DNA from: CAYFVR01 sp046541515
GTDB lineage: Bacteria; Desulfobacterota; Desulfobacteria; Desulfobacterales; Desulfococcaceae
Length of the DNA stretch: 64,000 nucleotides
Assembly: GCA_046541515.1 (NCBI GenBank)
Contig: JBKHDD010000001.1
Span: 1-64,000, forward strand
Reading direction: 5' to 3'
Of the stretch, positions 44,131 through 53,331 are shown piece by piece. The translations under genes were made by a program, and so were the position numbers. The first letter of the stretch is position 1. Each line of letters begins with the position of its first letter. The notes under the pieces were generated by a model. The model was not told the DNA's origin. It saw only the letters and a list, made by a program, of their open reading frames with translations, and did no database searches.

Positions 44131-44984
44131 CAGCTAATGACGAAGCCTCCGGAAAGATAGGCCAGCGCCTCGATGAAGGCGGCGCCGCAATTGGGCGTTT
44201 CCTGGTTGACGATTTCATCGGTGAGCGTGACGGTGGGCAAGAGCACCCGGTCCGTCAGAAACCGGACCAGCGGCAACATGATAAGCCCGCACAGGGCGAT
44301 CAGCGCGAAGCCGGGCAAATCCTCGGACCAGCTGGTGAAATCCCGGGCCGCGGCGAAGCCGACCACCACGCCCATGGCCGTCAAGGCCCCGCCGAAGCTG
44401 ACCCCGGCCGCCACGTTGTCCCGCTCGATCTCGGCGTGAACGTCGTAGGGGGTGATCCGGTCGTAGACCAGCCCCGCGACGACCAGAATCAGCTGGCCCA
44501 CGGCCCAGAAGCCAACGGCCGTCCAGATGGTGCCGCCCTGGCCGGTCACCGCGCCGTAGACGGTAAGCCCCGAAGCCACGCTGACGCCGAAGGAGACGGC
44601 GCCCGTGCCCACGTTCCGGTCCCGGATGAGTTCGTCGGTGACTTTGAATTTGCGAAGGATGAGCCGGTCGCAAAGGAACCAGGACAGGTTCAGCAGAATG
44701 ATGGCCAACGCGCCGTAAATCCCGAGATCGATCAAATCTTCCACGATTCCGCGGCTGGGACCGACCAGCGCGCCGCCGATGGCGAAGACAAGACCGAGAT
44801 AATAACCGGCCACGGCCACGGCGAGAGCGGGGTTGTCCCGTTCCACCAGCTCGTGGGTCAGCTTGTAGTCCTTGTTCAGCAGGTCGTTCACCAGCTTGCC
44901 GATGAAAAAGAGCACGTAGAAGCCGGCGATCAGGATCAGCGCCGAGAGCAGGTCGTCCAGCAGGGTGAGGTCCAAATATGCCAT
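44121..44984 (-). CDS. DUF350 membrane protein (two tandem repeats)
   Basis: 287 residues with about eight membrane spans arranged as two DUF350 units. Each unit has the acidic-polar turn ELVERDNPALAVAVAGYYLG or EIERDNVAAGVSFGGALTAM, and each is followed by conserved Leu-rich spans. E. coli YjfL is a one-unit relative in a stress-linked operon. Function is not established; a membrane-stress or channel-like role has been suggested. It starts three bases after the lipoprotein stop and overlaps the spermidine synthase-like gene, so all three form one operon. Confidence 0.85.
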   Translation of the reverse strand: MAYLDLTLLDDLLSALILIAGFYVLFFIGKLVNDLLNKDYKLTHELVERDNPALAVAVAGYYLGLVFAIGGALVGPSRGIVEDLIDLGIYGALAIILLNLSWFLCDRLILRKFKVTDELIRDRNVGTGAVSFGVSVASGLTVYGAVTGQGGTIWTAVGFWAVGQLILVVAGLVYDRITPYDVHAEIERDNVAAGVSFGGALTAMGVVVGFAAARDFTSWSEDLPGFALIALCGLIMLPLVRFLTDRVLLPTVTLTDEIVNQETPNCGAAFIEALAYLSGGFVISWCL

Positions 44985-44987
44985 GGG

Positions 44988-45689
44988 TCATTTCCCCCGT
45001 CCGCCGGAGCGGCCCCGCAGGCTGGAGCGGGTGCGCCCGATACGGCGGCCGACTTTATCGGCGAATGAGGATTTGTCGGTCCGTTCCCGGGCCATGCGCC
45101 GCTGAAAGAAGTTGGGATTGGCCGCCTTGGCCACCGTTCCGGCGGTGCCGTATTTGTGGGTTTTTCCAAAGAAAGGCACGTTTCGGCTTCGCGCGGTCTG
45201 GTAGGCGTCGTAATCGGTCCGGTAGATCGGGCGGTACCAGCCGCCCATCAGGTTCCGCAACATGGCGTACTGCCCATAGAATTCCCAAAAAGAGCGGCCC
45301 TGGTCGTCGGTTCGCCACCGTCCGTAGCGCGGATTGTTCGCGTATTGATACCCCGGCGGCGCGGCGGCGGCGATGGCCTCGCCATCTTTGCGGCCGGCGA
45401 CCACCATGCCCAGCAAGGGTTCGTAGCGCCGAAAATAGGATTCCGGCACTTTCATCCAGTCGGTGGACCATGCGTAATCATCTTGAATTACGCGGTATTT
45501 ATGATAGTAGCTTGAGAAAAAATTGCCTTCCCGCTTCATGTCCTCCAAGATAATGGAATAGGGGTCCACGTCCTGAAGGCGCTTGCGGAGCCAGTCCAGC
45601 GGAAGCTGGTCCCGGCCGCCGCAGCCGGAAAGCGGAAGGAGAAAGGCGAGAAGAACGAAAGCGGCGAAAAGGGGCCGGAGTTTGGTCAT
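44988..45689 (-). CDS. Lipoprotein of unknown function (first gene of the DUF350 operon)
   Basis: 233 residues starting MTKLRPLFAAFVLLAFLLPL, with lipobox LSGC and lipid Cys at about residue 23. The mature part is rich in Tyr, Trp and Arg (SIILEDMKREGNFFSSYYHKYR; WSTDWMKVPESYFRRYEPLLG; WEFYGQYAMLRNLMGGWYRP) and ends in a basic, probably disordered tail. I do not recognise a named family. Proteins of this kind recur next to DUF350 and SpeE-like genes, which points to a shared envelope role. AAAGGA lies before the ATG at 45689. Confidence 0.75.
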   Translation of the reverse strand: MTKLRPLFAAFVLLAFLLPLSGCGGRDQLPLDWLRKRLQDVDPYSIILEDMKREGNFFSSYYHKYRVIQDDYAWSTDWMKVPESYFRRYEPLLGMVVAGRKDGEAIAAAAPPGYQYANNPRYGRWRTDDQGRSFWEFYGQYAMLRNLMGGWYRPIYRTDYDAYQTARSRNVPFFGKTHKYGTAGTVAKAANPNFFQRRMARERTDKSSFADKVGRRIGRTRSSLRGRSGGRGK

Positions 45690-46000
45690 GCCGTCCTTTC
45701 CGATGATTTTTCGGTTGGCTGACGCGGCGGGAGAACGGCCGCGATTTGGAATTTTCTTAGCAGAATTGGGGGCCGGGGTCAATGGGGCGGACTTCCTTGA
45801 CAGAATCTCCCGCCCCGCCTATACCTCCGAACCTTCCACAACGATTTCATGATCGGACGCCATCATCGGGATCGCCCGTTCCCTCCCCAAGGGAAACCGG
45901 CCATTCCCCCGATCCCCAATTCCATACCCAAAACCCGAACCGGAATTCCCAACGCTCGAATCATCCGAAACGCGAACCTCCGAAAAACCAAGGACATCCC
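45690..46000. other. Divergent intergenic region between the lipoprotein gene and tex
   Basis: About 310 bases holding the promoters of both directions. The half near tex is C/A-rich on the plus strand with repeated CCC(A/G)A words. A plus frame is open from 45782 but encodes a low-complexity Pro/Ser/Asn string and is probably not translated. I see no RNA gene or clear hairpin. Confidence 0.4.
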
Positions 46001-48283
46001 ATGACCACCCACCACATCCCCGCCATCGCTTCCGAACTTGCCCTCACCCCCGGCGCCGTCCAGGCCGTGGCCGATTTGCTGGCGGAAGGCGCCACCATTC
46101 CGTTTATCGCCCGGTACCGCAAGGAGGCCACCGGCAGCCTGGACGAGGTGGCGGTGACGGACATCCGGGACCAGTTGGAGCGGCGGGCCCTGCTGGACGC
46201 CCGGCGGGACGCCATCCTCCGCTCCCTGGAGCAAAACGGACACCTGACCGACGAACTCCGGGCCGCCGCGGAATCCGCCGAAACCATGGCCGTTCTCGAA
46301 GACCTTTATCTTCCCTACCGCCCCAAACGGCGCACCAAGGCCACCATCGCCAGGGAAAAGGGGCTGGAACCGCTGGCCGACCAAATCTTCGGCCAGACTG
46401 GCGACGATCCCCTCGCCGCCGCGCAAGCCTTCGTTAACCCGGAAAAAGGCGTGGAATCCATCGAGGATGCCCTGGAAGGCGCGCGCCACATCCTGGCCGA
46501 GCGGATCAACGAGAACTCCGAGGCGCGGACCGATCTCCGCCGCATCTACGCCGAAAAAGCCGTCTTCCAGACCCGGGTCGCCGCCGGCAAGGAGGCCGAG
46601 GCGGCCAAATACCGCGACTATTTCGAATGGAGCGAGCCGGTCGCCACCGCCCCTTCCCACCGCATTTTCGCCGTGCGCCGGGGCGAGCGGGAGGAACTGC
46701 TGAACCTCGCCGTCCCCCCGCCGGAAGAGGAGGCTGTGGCCGCCCTCAAGCGCCGTTTCGTCCAGGGCGACGGCCCGGATTCCCAACAAGTGGCCTTGGC
46801 CGCCGAGGACGCCTTTCGCCGCCTGCTCTCCCGAGCCATGGAAACCGAGGTCCGGCTGACCGCCAAGGAGCGGGCGGAAGCCGAGGCGATCCGGGTGTTC
46901 GCGGAAAACCTGCGGGAGCTGCTCATGGCCCCGCCCCTGGGGGCCCGGCGGGTGATGGGCGTGGACCCCGGCTTCCGCACCGGCTGCAAGGTGGCCTGCC
47001 TGGACGCCCAGGGCAAGCTGCTCCACCACGACGTCTTCTACCTCCACCAGGAGGCCCGCGCCGCCGAGACCGTGCGGAAGCTCGTCGCCGCCCACGACGT
47101 GGAGGCCATCGCCGTGGGCAACGGCACCGCCGGCCGGGAGACGGAAGCCTTTCTTCGGGGGCTGAAGCTGCCCGGGAACTTGACCATCGTCATGGTCAGC
47201 GAAAGCGGCGCCTCGGTCTACTCCGCCTCGGAAGTGGCCCGGGAGGAGTTTCCGGACCTGGACCTGACCGTGCGCGGGGCCGTCTCCATCGGGCGGCGGC
47301 TCATGGACCCGCTCTCGGAGCTGGTGAAAATCGATCCCAAGGCCATCGGCGTCGGGCAGTATCAGCACGACGTGGACCAGGCCGCGCTGAAGCGGGCCTT
47401 GGACGAGGAGGTCATGCGCTGCGTGAACCGGGTCGGCGTGGACGTGAACCGGGCCAGCGTTCCGTTGCTCGCCTACGTCTCCGGCCTCGGCCCCCAACTG
47501 GCCCGGAACATCGTGGCCCATCGGGACGAAAACGGCCCGTTCCCCGCCCGCAAGGCGTTGCTCAAAGTCGCCCGCCTGGGACCCAAAGCGTTTGAACAGA
47601 GCGCCGGTTTCCTTCGCATTTCCGATGGCAAAAATCCCCTGGACGCCAGCGCGGTCCACCCGGAAAGCTATTCCGTGGTGGATCGGATGGCCAAAGATCT
47701 GAACTGCGCCGTGGCCGATCTGCTGAAGAGCGCCGAACTCCGCCAAAAGATCGACCTGAACCGGTACGTCACCGACAAGGTGGGGCTGCCCACCCTCCAG
47801 GACATCCGCGACGAGCTGGCCCGCCCCGGCCGGGACCCCCGGGAGGTTTTCGCAGCGTTCTCCTTCGCCGAAGGCGTCGCCGAAATGGCCGATCTGGAGC
47901 CCGGCATGCGGCTGCCCGGGATCGTCACCAACGTCACCGCCTTCGGGGCCTTCGTGGACGTGGGCGTCCACCAGGACGGACTGGTCCACATCAGCGAGCT
48001 GGCCGACCGGTTCGTCAAAGACCCGGCGGAGATCGTCAAGGTGCAGCAGACCGTCCAGGTGACCGTGCTGGAGGTGGACCACGACCGAAGGCGCATCGCC
48101 CTGTCCATGCGGGCCAATCCCGACGCGCCCCGGGGGAAATTCGTCAGGCCATCTCCCGACGACAAAAGCGCCCCGGCCCGCAAACGGCCGCCCCAAAAGA
48201 AAGGAAACGGCGGTCCCGCGCGGCGGCGGAAAGACGAGCCGTTTCACAATCCATTGGCGGAGGCGCTGCGAAAGCGGCGCTGA
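46001..48283 (+). CDS. tex: Tex-family transcription accessory protein with S1 domain
   Basis: 760 residues, the normal Tex length. The N-terminal helix-turn-helix-like region has IPFIARYRKEATGSLDEVAV. A YqgF/RNase H-like fold starts at VMGVDPGFRTGCKVACLD, and helix-hairpin-helix motifs follow around RVGVDVNRASVPLLAYVSGLGPQLARNIVAHR. The C-terminal S1 RNA-binding domain reads LPGIVTNVTAFGAFVDVGVHQDGLVHISELA. Tex is a conserved nucleic-acid-binding factor affecting transcription and stress survival. ATG 46001 follows AAGGACATCCC. A Lys/Arg/Pro tail ends the protein. Confidence 0.95.
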   Translation: MTTHHIPAIASELALTPGAVQAVADLLAEGATIPFIARYRKEATGSLDEVAVTDIRDQLERRALLDARRDAILRSLEQNGHLTDELRAAAESAETMAVLEDLYLPYRPKRRTKATIAREKGLEPLADQIFGQTGDDPLAAAQAFVNPEKGVESIEDALEGARHILAERINENSEARTDLRRIYAEKAVFQTRVAAGKEAEAAKYRDYFEWSEPVATAPSHRIFAVRRGEREELLNLAVPPPEEEAVAALKRRFVQGDGPDSQQVALAAEDAFRRLLSRAMETEVRLTAKERAEAEAIRVFAENLRELLMAPPLGARRVMGVDPGFRTGCKVACLDAQGKLLHHDVFYLHQEARAAETVRKLVAAHDVEAIAVGNGTAGRETEAFLRGLKLPGNLTIVMVSESGASVYSASEVAREEFPDLDLTVRGAVSIGRRLMDPLSELVKIDPKAIGVGQYQHDVDQAALKRALDEEVMRCVNRVGVDVNRASVPLLAYVSGLGPQLARNIVAHRDENGPFPARKALLKVARLGPKAFEQSAGFLRISDGKNPLDASAVHPESYSVVDRMAKDLNCAVADLLKSAELRQKIDLNRYVTDKVGLPTLQDIRDELARPGRDPREVFAAFSFAEGVAEMADLEPGMRLPGIVTNVTAFGAFVDVGVHQDGLVHISELADRFVKDPAEIVKVQQTVQVTVLEVDHDRRRIALSMRANPDAPRGKFVRPSPDDKSAPARKRPPQKKGNGGPARRRKDEPFHNPLAEALRKRR

Positions 48284-48640
48284 ATTCAGCGGCTTCGCCC
48301 CAATTTCCTCTATTTCATAGAGGTTTCCCGTTCTGAGTCGCCAAATTCTACCGAGGATTACCCATACCGCCCCATTGATGAAATCCGTCCCGCCGACGTA
48401 TACAGGTAGCGCCATATGGATGTCGGCGCGGGCCGAAAAAGCGGAGAGTGGCGGTCCGGTGGTCCCGGAAACGCCGGGCCTCTCAAAAAATCCGCCTTCC
48501 GCATGGAAAGCGCCCGCCGGGAGACGGAATCTGGCCGGTACCGGCGCGCACCTCGCGCATCCCGCACGCCGGCGGGGGAAACGGACGGTTTTTCGGCGCG
48601 GGGATTTCAACCCGCGCCCGACCTCAGACGGGGAATCCGA
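48284..48640. other. Gap after tex with a small terminator-like hairpin
   Basis: CCTCTAT-TTC-ATAGAGG (48307-48323) followed by TTT lies 23 bases after the tex stop and is a weak terminator candidate. The remaining 300 bases up to the next gene show no recognisable gene. A frame open from 48416 runs into the next coding sequence but is Arg/Gly-rich and probably untranslated. Confidence 0.45.
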
Positions 48641-49957
48641 ATGCACATTTATGCCAATCTGGTGGTGCTGGGGCTGGCGGGCATGGCCCTGATCACCTTC
48701 GCCGCCTTTCAAGTATTCACGCCCGCCATCACCTTTCTGCTCAGCTTTTTTTCCTTCCTGGTCTTTCTGCTGGTGGCCTTTCTCAACACCAAAGCCTGGA
48801 TCGAGAAGGAGCATTTGCGGAAAATCCAGACCATCAAAGACGGATACGAACGAAAAATTCGCCGGATCAAAAACGAGTACGACACCGCCACCCTGGAAAA
48901 AGCCATCCGGGAGGGCACCAATACCCTGATCAAAAATGCGGTGGACTATCTCAAGATCGAAAATATTAAAAAGGAAATGCCGCCCTCGGCCGCCATCCAG
49001 AACCTTCAACTGGACAAATACGGCCAGATCATCGAGTTGCTGGCCGATTTTTCCCTGATCCTGCCCGACTACGACGAAAATCGACGAATCGTGGAGCGGG
49101 AGATCAACCACCAGATCGAAATCTACGAGATTGACGAAAAGCTGTTCGCCGACTTCCTCAAGACGATTCTGGGCAAATACCACCTGACCGTCACCAAAAA
49201 AATGCGGGAACGGCTGCAACTTGCGGCGGGCCGGCAAAGCCGCCTGTGTCCGGCCTGCAAGGAACGGATTCCGGTGCATTCCACCGACTGCCGCTATTGC
49301 GGCCATGTCCTGATGCCCAAATCGGCCGGTTCCAAGGAAGCCGGATCGTCGCGCCAAGTCCCTTTTCGGGGCCTTTCGTCCGGCGATTCCGAAAAGGGCG
49401 CCGGTCCCAAGTTCACGGACGGATCGTCGGAATCGGCCCCGGCCTCCGTTCGTCTCCGCTCCGCGGTGAAACCGGACGGGCGGAAGCCCGCAAACGATCT
49501 GGAGTACGTTCGGCGAGGGAAGGCGCTGTACGAATCGGGCGCCTACCACGACGCCATCCGGCTGCTCACCCGGGCCATCTCGCTCAACCCGCGCGCCGTC
49601 CAGGCATACTACGCACGGGGAGTCATTTTCACCCGGCTGGAGCAGCCGGAACGGGCCCAGCAGGATTTCCAGACCGCCGAACGAATGGGACATCCCAAGG
49701 CGGCCCAGGCCCTGAACGCGTTGAAATTCGCCGAAACCCAGGAATGGCGGGCCGATTCCGACGCGGACGGCGAATCCGAAACCGGGGCCCAAGCGGAATC
49801 CCTTTCCGATTCCGAGGACCGGGACCCAACGGATTCCGACGCTCGAAGAGATTCCGGCAAGAAAGGCCAGACCGCCGGGGAGGCCAATTCGGAAGCCGCG
49901 GCGGTGGACGAATCCGACGCCGACGCCCGGGCGGAGGTCCGCGCCACCGTTTCCTGA
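48641..49957 (+). CDS. Membrane protein with coiled coil, zinc ribbon and TPR repeats
   Basis: 438 residues. Two N-terminal spans (about 8-50, ANLVVLGLAGMALITF; TFLLSFFSFLVFLLVAFLNT) are followed by a charged helical region (AWIEKEHLRKIQTIKDGYER; YDTATLEKAIREGTNTLIKN). Then come a zinc ribbon CPACKERIPVHSTDCRYCG, a linker, at least two TPR units (YVRRGKALYESGAYHDAIRL; VQAYYARGVIFTRLEQPERA) and an acidic Ser/Asp/Glu tail. I do not recognise a named family. The layout suggests a membrane-bound scaffold that recruits partners through the TPRs. ATG 48641 lies behind GGGGAATCCGA. Confidence 0.75.
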   Translation: MHIYANLVVLGLAGMALITFAAFQVFTPAITFLLSFFSFLVFLLVAFLNTKAWIEKEHLRKIQTIKDGYERKIRRIKNEYDTATLEKAIREGTNTLIKNAVDYLKIENIKKEMPPSAAIQNLQLDKYGQIIELLADFSLILPDYDENRRIVEREINHQIEIYEIDEKLFADFLKTILGKYHLTVTKKMRERLQLAAGRQSRLCPACKERIPVHSTDCRYCGHVLMPKSAGSKEAGSSRQVPFRGLSSGDSEKGAGPKFTDGSSESAPASVRLRSAVKPDGRKPANDLEYVRRGKALYESGAYHDAIRLLTRAISLNPRAVQAYYARGVIFTRLEQPERAQQDFQTAERMGHPKAAQALNALKFAETQEWRADSDADGESETGAQAESLSDSEDRDPTDSDARRDSGKKGQTAGEANSEAAAVDESDADARAEVRATVS

Positions 49958-50096
49958 TCCGTTCCCGGCGCCGTCGCTTTTCTTCGCGTTCCGCCGGCGC
50001 CGCCCGTGCAAGGCCCCCCGTCTTTCCCGCCGTTTGCGTCCCCTCCTTTCGTCTCTTATGTTGATTCCATTGCGAATCCGATGAAAGGAGGGCGCC

Positions 50097-52181
50097 ATGC
50101 CCAATCGTCTGCAGCACGAAAAAAGTCCGTATCTTCTTCAGCACGCCGAAAATCCGGTGGACTGGTATCCCTGGTCCGAGGCGGCCTTTGCGGCGGCCCG
50201 GGACCAAGACAAGCCGGTGTTTCTGTCCATCGGCTACGCCACCTGCCACTGGTGCCACGTCATGGAGCGGGAATCCTTCGAGGACCCGGAGGCGGCCCGC
50301 CATCTCAACGACACCTTCGTCTGCATCAAAGTGGACCGGGAGGAGCGGCCGGACATCGACGCCGTCTACATGGCGGTCTGCCAGATGGTGACCGGCCGAG
50401 GCGGCTGGCCGCTGACCATTTTCATGACCCCGGACCGGCAGCCCTTTTTCGGAGGCACCTACATTCCCAAAGAAAGCCGCCACGGCAGTCCCGGCCTCAT
50501 CGATATTTGTCGCCAGGTGAAGGGATTGTGGGAAAACGAACGGTCCAAGGTGACCGATTCGGCCGGCAGCGTCACCGCCCAACTGGGCCGGGTCTTCACC
50601 TTCGAGGCCAAAGGGACACTGCCGCCGGACATTTTGGACCAGGCCCGCCTTCAATTGGGGGAGAGCTTCGATTCCGAAAACGGCGGCTTCGACGCCGCGC
50701 CCAAATTCCCCACGCCCCACCGCTTGCGGCTGCTGTTGCGCCATCACCGCCGAAAAGGCGACGCCAAGTCGCTGGAAATGGTGGATCAGACCCTGCGCCA
50801 AATGGCCTTGGGCGGGCTGTGGGACCATGTGGGCTTTGGCTTTCACCGCTACTCCACCGACAACCGCTGGCTGCTCCCTCACTTTGAAAAAATGCTCTAC
50901 GACCAGGCGTTGCTGGCCCGGGCCTATCTGGAGGGCGCGCAGGTGACCGCCCGGGCCGATTTCGCCGAAACGGCGCGATCGATTTTCGCGTACATCCTGC
51001 GGGATATGACCGACCCCGAGGGCGGGTTTTACGCGGCGGAGGACGCCGACAGCGAGGGCGAGGAGGGGAAATTCTACGTCTGGACCGAGGCGGAGCTTCG
51101 GGAGGTCCTGGGCGAAGAGGAGGCGGCCTTTTGGGGCCGCGTGTTCGGCGCGCGTCCCGAAGGCAATTTTCTGGACGAGGCCACCGGCCGGCGCACCGGG
51201 GCCAATATTCTCCATCTGGACCGCCCCCTGGCCGACTGGGCCGAAGGGGCCGGCATGTCTCCCGAGGCGTTTCGGCGACGGTGGGAGGCGGCCCGGACGA
51301 CGCTGTTCCAGGCGAGGGAAAAACGGGTCCGGCCCCTGTTGGACGACAAAATTCTGACGGACTGGAACGGGCTGATGATCGGCGCGCTGGCCGTCGGCGG
51401 CCGCTCCCTGGATGAACCGGCCTACACCGAAGCGGCGCAAAAGGCGGCCGGTTTCGTGCTGGACCGGATGACCAGGGCGGACGGCGGGCTTTTCCACCGC
51501 TACCGGGACGGCGAAGCGGGCATCGCCGGCCACGCCGACGACTACGCCTTCCTGGTGGACGGCCTGCTGGAGCTTTACCGGACCACCTTCGATCCCCGTT
51601 GGCTGGAGAAAGCAATCGAGCTTCAGCGGCGGATGATCGCCGATTTTTGGGACGCGGCGGGCGGCGGTTTTTATCTGTCCGGCGCGGAATCCACCAGCGA
51701 ACTCCCGGTGCGGCCCCGGGAACTCTTCGACGGGGCGACGCCTTCGGCCAATTCGGTGGCCTTGACCAATCTCCTGACCCTGGCCCGCTTGACCGGGGAG
51801 GCCAGTTGGGAAAGCCGGGCCGACGCGCTGATCCGGGCCTTCGCCGGAGTTTTGGAGCGCCAGCCTTCGGCCTTCGCCCATTTTTTGATGGGGGCCGATT
51901 GGGCGCTGCACCCCACCCGGGAGATCGTTCTGGACGGCCCGGCCGACGCGCCGGAAACCCGGGAGATGATCGACGCGGTCCATCGCGCCTTCCTCCCCGA
52001 AGCGGCGGTGTTGCTCCGCACGCCGGAGACCGCCGAAGCCCTGGCCCGGCTCGCGCCCTTTACCGCCGGGTTGCCGGGAACGGAAAACGGCGCGGCGGCC
52101 TATCTCTGCTCCGGCTTTGCCTGCGACCAGCCGATCACGGATGCGGCCATCCTGGCCCGGCGGATCGCCAAGGCGCCGTAA
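50097..52181 (+). CDS. DUF255 thioredoxin-domain protein (YyaL/SSP411 type)
   Basis: 694 residues. The N-terminal thioredoxin-like domain has YATCHWCHVMERESFED (a CxxC site), then FVCIKVDREERPDID and GRGGWPLTIFMTPDRQPFFGGTY. The long remainder is an alpha/alpha toroid related to N-acylglucosamine epimerases (FPTPHRLRLLLRHHRRKGDA; ADSEGEEGKFYVWTEAELRE; LLDDKILTDWNGLMIGALA). Full-length for the family. Function is not settled; a redox-linked enzyme is inferred. AAAGGAGGGCGCC precedes the ATG at 50097. It stands alone between two unrelated genes. Confidence 0.92.
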   Translation: MPNRLQHEKSPYLLQHAENPVDWYPWSEAAFAAARDQDKPVFLSIGYATCHWCHVMERESFEDPEAARHLNDTFVCIKVDREERPDIDAVYMAVCQMVTGRGGWPLTIFMTPDRQPFFGGTYIPKESRHGSPGLIDICRQVKGLWENERSKVTDSAGSVTAQLGRVFTFEAKGTLPPDILDQARLQLGESFDSENGGFDAAPKFPTPHRLRLLLRHHRRKGDAKSLEMVDQTLRQMALGGLWDHVGFGFHRYSTDNRWLLPHFEKMLYDQALLARAYLEGAQVTARADFAETARSIFAYILRDMTDPEGGFYAAEDADSEGEEGKFYVWTEAELREVLGEEEAAFWGRVFGARPEGNFLDEATGRRTGANILHLDRPLADWAEGAGMSPEAFRRRWEAARTTLFQAREKRVRPLLDDKILTDWNGLMIGALAVGGRSLDEPAYTEAAQKAAGFVLDRMTRADGGLFHRYRDGEAGIAGHADDYAFLVDGLLELYRTTFDPRWLEKAIELQRRMIADFWDAAGGGFYLSGAESTSELPVRPRELFDGATPSANSVALTNLLTLARLTGEASWESRADALIRAFAGVLERQPSAFAHFLMGADWALHPTREIVLDGPADAPETREMIDAVHRAFLPEAAVLLRTPETAEALARLAPFTAGLPGTENGAAAYLCSGFACDQPITDAAILARRIAKAP

Positions 52182-52339
52182 ACGGGCGGGCATGGGAACC
52201 ATGGAGATGCAGGTGGCGCGTGGATTTTCCGCGGGCCTCTTGCATTGGCCCCGGCCGTCCATCGCTTGTGCTTTGGCCGGGTTTGTTTTAAGGAGAGATT
52301 TATCGTTTTCTCAACCGATCTGTGACGAAAGGAGCGGAA

Positions 52340-53161
52340 ATGGCCGGGATCGAAAGGATGGACGCCGAAGAATTGCGGGGCCTGATTCAACGGAAAAAGG
52401 AAAAGGAGTACGTGCTGATTGACGTGCGGCAGCCGGCGGAATACGAGGCCCAACATATTCCCGGCGCCCGGCTGATTCCGCTGATGGATTTGCAAACGCA
52501 GGTTTTCGATCTGCCGGACGACCGGGAGCTGATTTTTTACTGCCATGTGGGCGGCCGTTCCCTGGCTGCGGCGGATTTGGCGGATGCCGCCGAGGTGACC
52601 GAAAAACCGATCCGCCATCTGGAGGGCGGGATTTTGGCCTGGGAAGGGCGGACGGTGGCCGATTTTCCCAAGGTGGACCTGTTCGCGGGAGCCGAAAGCG
52701 TCGCCGACCAACTGCGGGTGGCCATGAATCTGGAAAAGGGGGCGTTTCGCTTTTACGCCGCCCTGGTGGAGCGGCACGGGGCCGACGCCTTTGGCGGCGT
52801 GGCCGACGAACTGTCCCGCGCCGAAACCGCCCACGCCCGCACGCTGTACCACTTCTGGAAAAAGCTGGTGGACGACGCCCCGCCCTTCGACGCGCTATTC
52901 GAGAAGCTGGACGGGGAGATTTTGGAGGGCGGCCGCCGTTTGGCGGACCTGCTGGAACAGGTGGAGGAAATCCAGGACGATCCCTGCGTTCCTCTTCTGG
53001 AGATGGGGATGACGGTGGAATATTCGGCCTACGACCTCTACCGCAACATGGCCGATCGCGCCGAGGACGACGAAGCCCGCCAAGCCTTCCTGACCATCGC
53101 CCAAGCCGAAAAAGCCCACATGCGCCGCCTGGGGGAAGGCATCGTGGCCTGCGTGGGATAA
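52340..53161 (+). CDS. Rhodanese fused to ferritin-like (rubrerythrin-type) domain
   Basis: 273 residues. Residues 8-110 form a rhodanese (VLIDVRQPAEYEAQHIPGAR; active Cys in FYCHVGGRSL; EGGILAWEG). Residues 125-270 form a ferritin-like four-helix bundle with di-iron type ExxH motifs (DELSRAETAHARTLY; TIAQAEKAHMRRLG). A role joining sulfur transfer with peroxide or iron handling is plausible in an anaerobe. ATG 52340 follows AAAGGAGCGGAA; an upstream GTG at 52322 is less likely. A minus-strand terminator lies beyond its end. Confidence 0.88.
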   Translation: MAGIERMDAEELRGLIQRKKEKEYVLIDVRQPAEYEAQHIPGARLIPLMDLQTQVFDLPDDRELIFYCHVGGRSLAAADLADAAEVTEKPIRHLEGGILAWEGRTVADFPKVDLFAGAESVADQLRVAMNLEKGAFRFYAALVERHGADAFGGVADELSRAETAHARTLYHFWKKLVDDAPPFDALFEKLDGEILEGGRRLADLLEQVEEIQDDPCVPLLEMGMTVEYSAYDLYRNMADRAEDDEARQAFLTIAQAEKAHMRRLGEGIVACVG

Positions 53162-53273
53162 CGCGCCCGCTCCGGCTTTCGGGGCTCAGTGCCCGTCCTT
53201 GCAAGGCTGGCCCCAATGAAGGCGGCAAACCAACAGCCCATCCTTGCTCGTCCGTGTGCCCCGCCCCCCAAAC

Positions 53274-53298
53274 AAAAAACGGCCCGCCAAAGCGGGCC
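53274..53298 (-). terminator. Terminator of the IscA-like gene
   Basis: On the minus strand, GGCCCGC-TTTG-GCGGGCC (53298-53281) is followed by GTTTTTT (53280-53274). It lies about 35 bases past the stop at 53332. An A-run on the far side also gives it some bidirectional character toward the rhodanese-ferritin gene. Confidence 0.8.
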
Positions 53299-53331
53299 GC
53301 CAAAAAAAACAAAACGACGTGGTAAAAAAAA

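Noticed and set aside
45863..50104. A minus-strand open frame of more than 1400 codons
   Set aside because: Antisense to tex and the zinc-ribbon/TPR gene, both of which have clear family motifs and ribosome sites.
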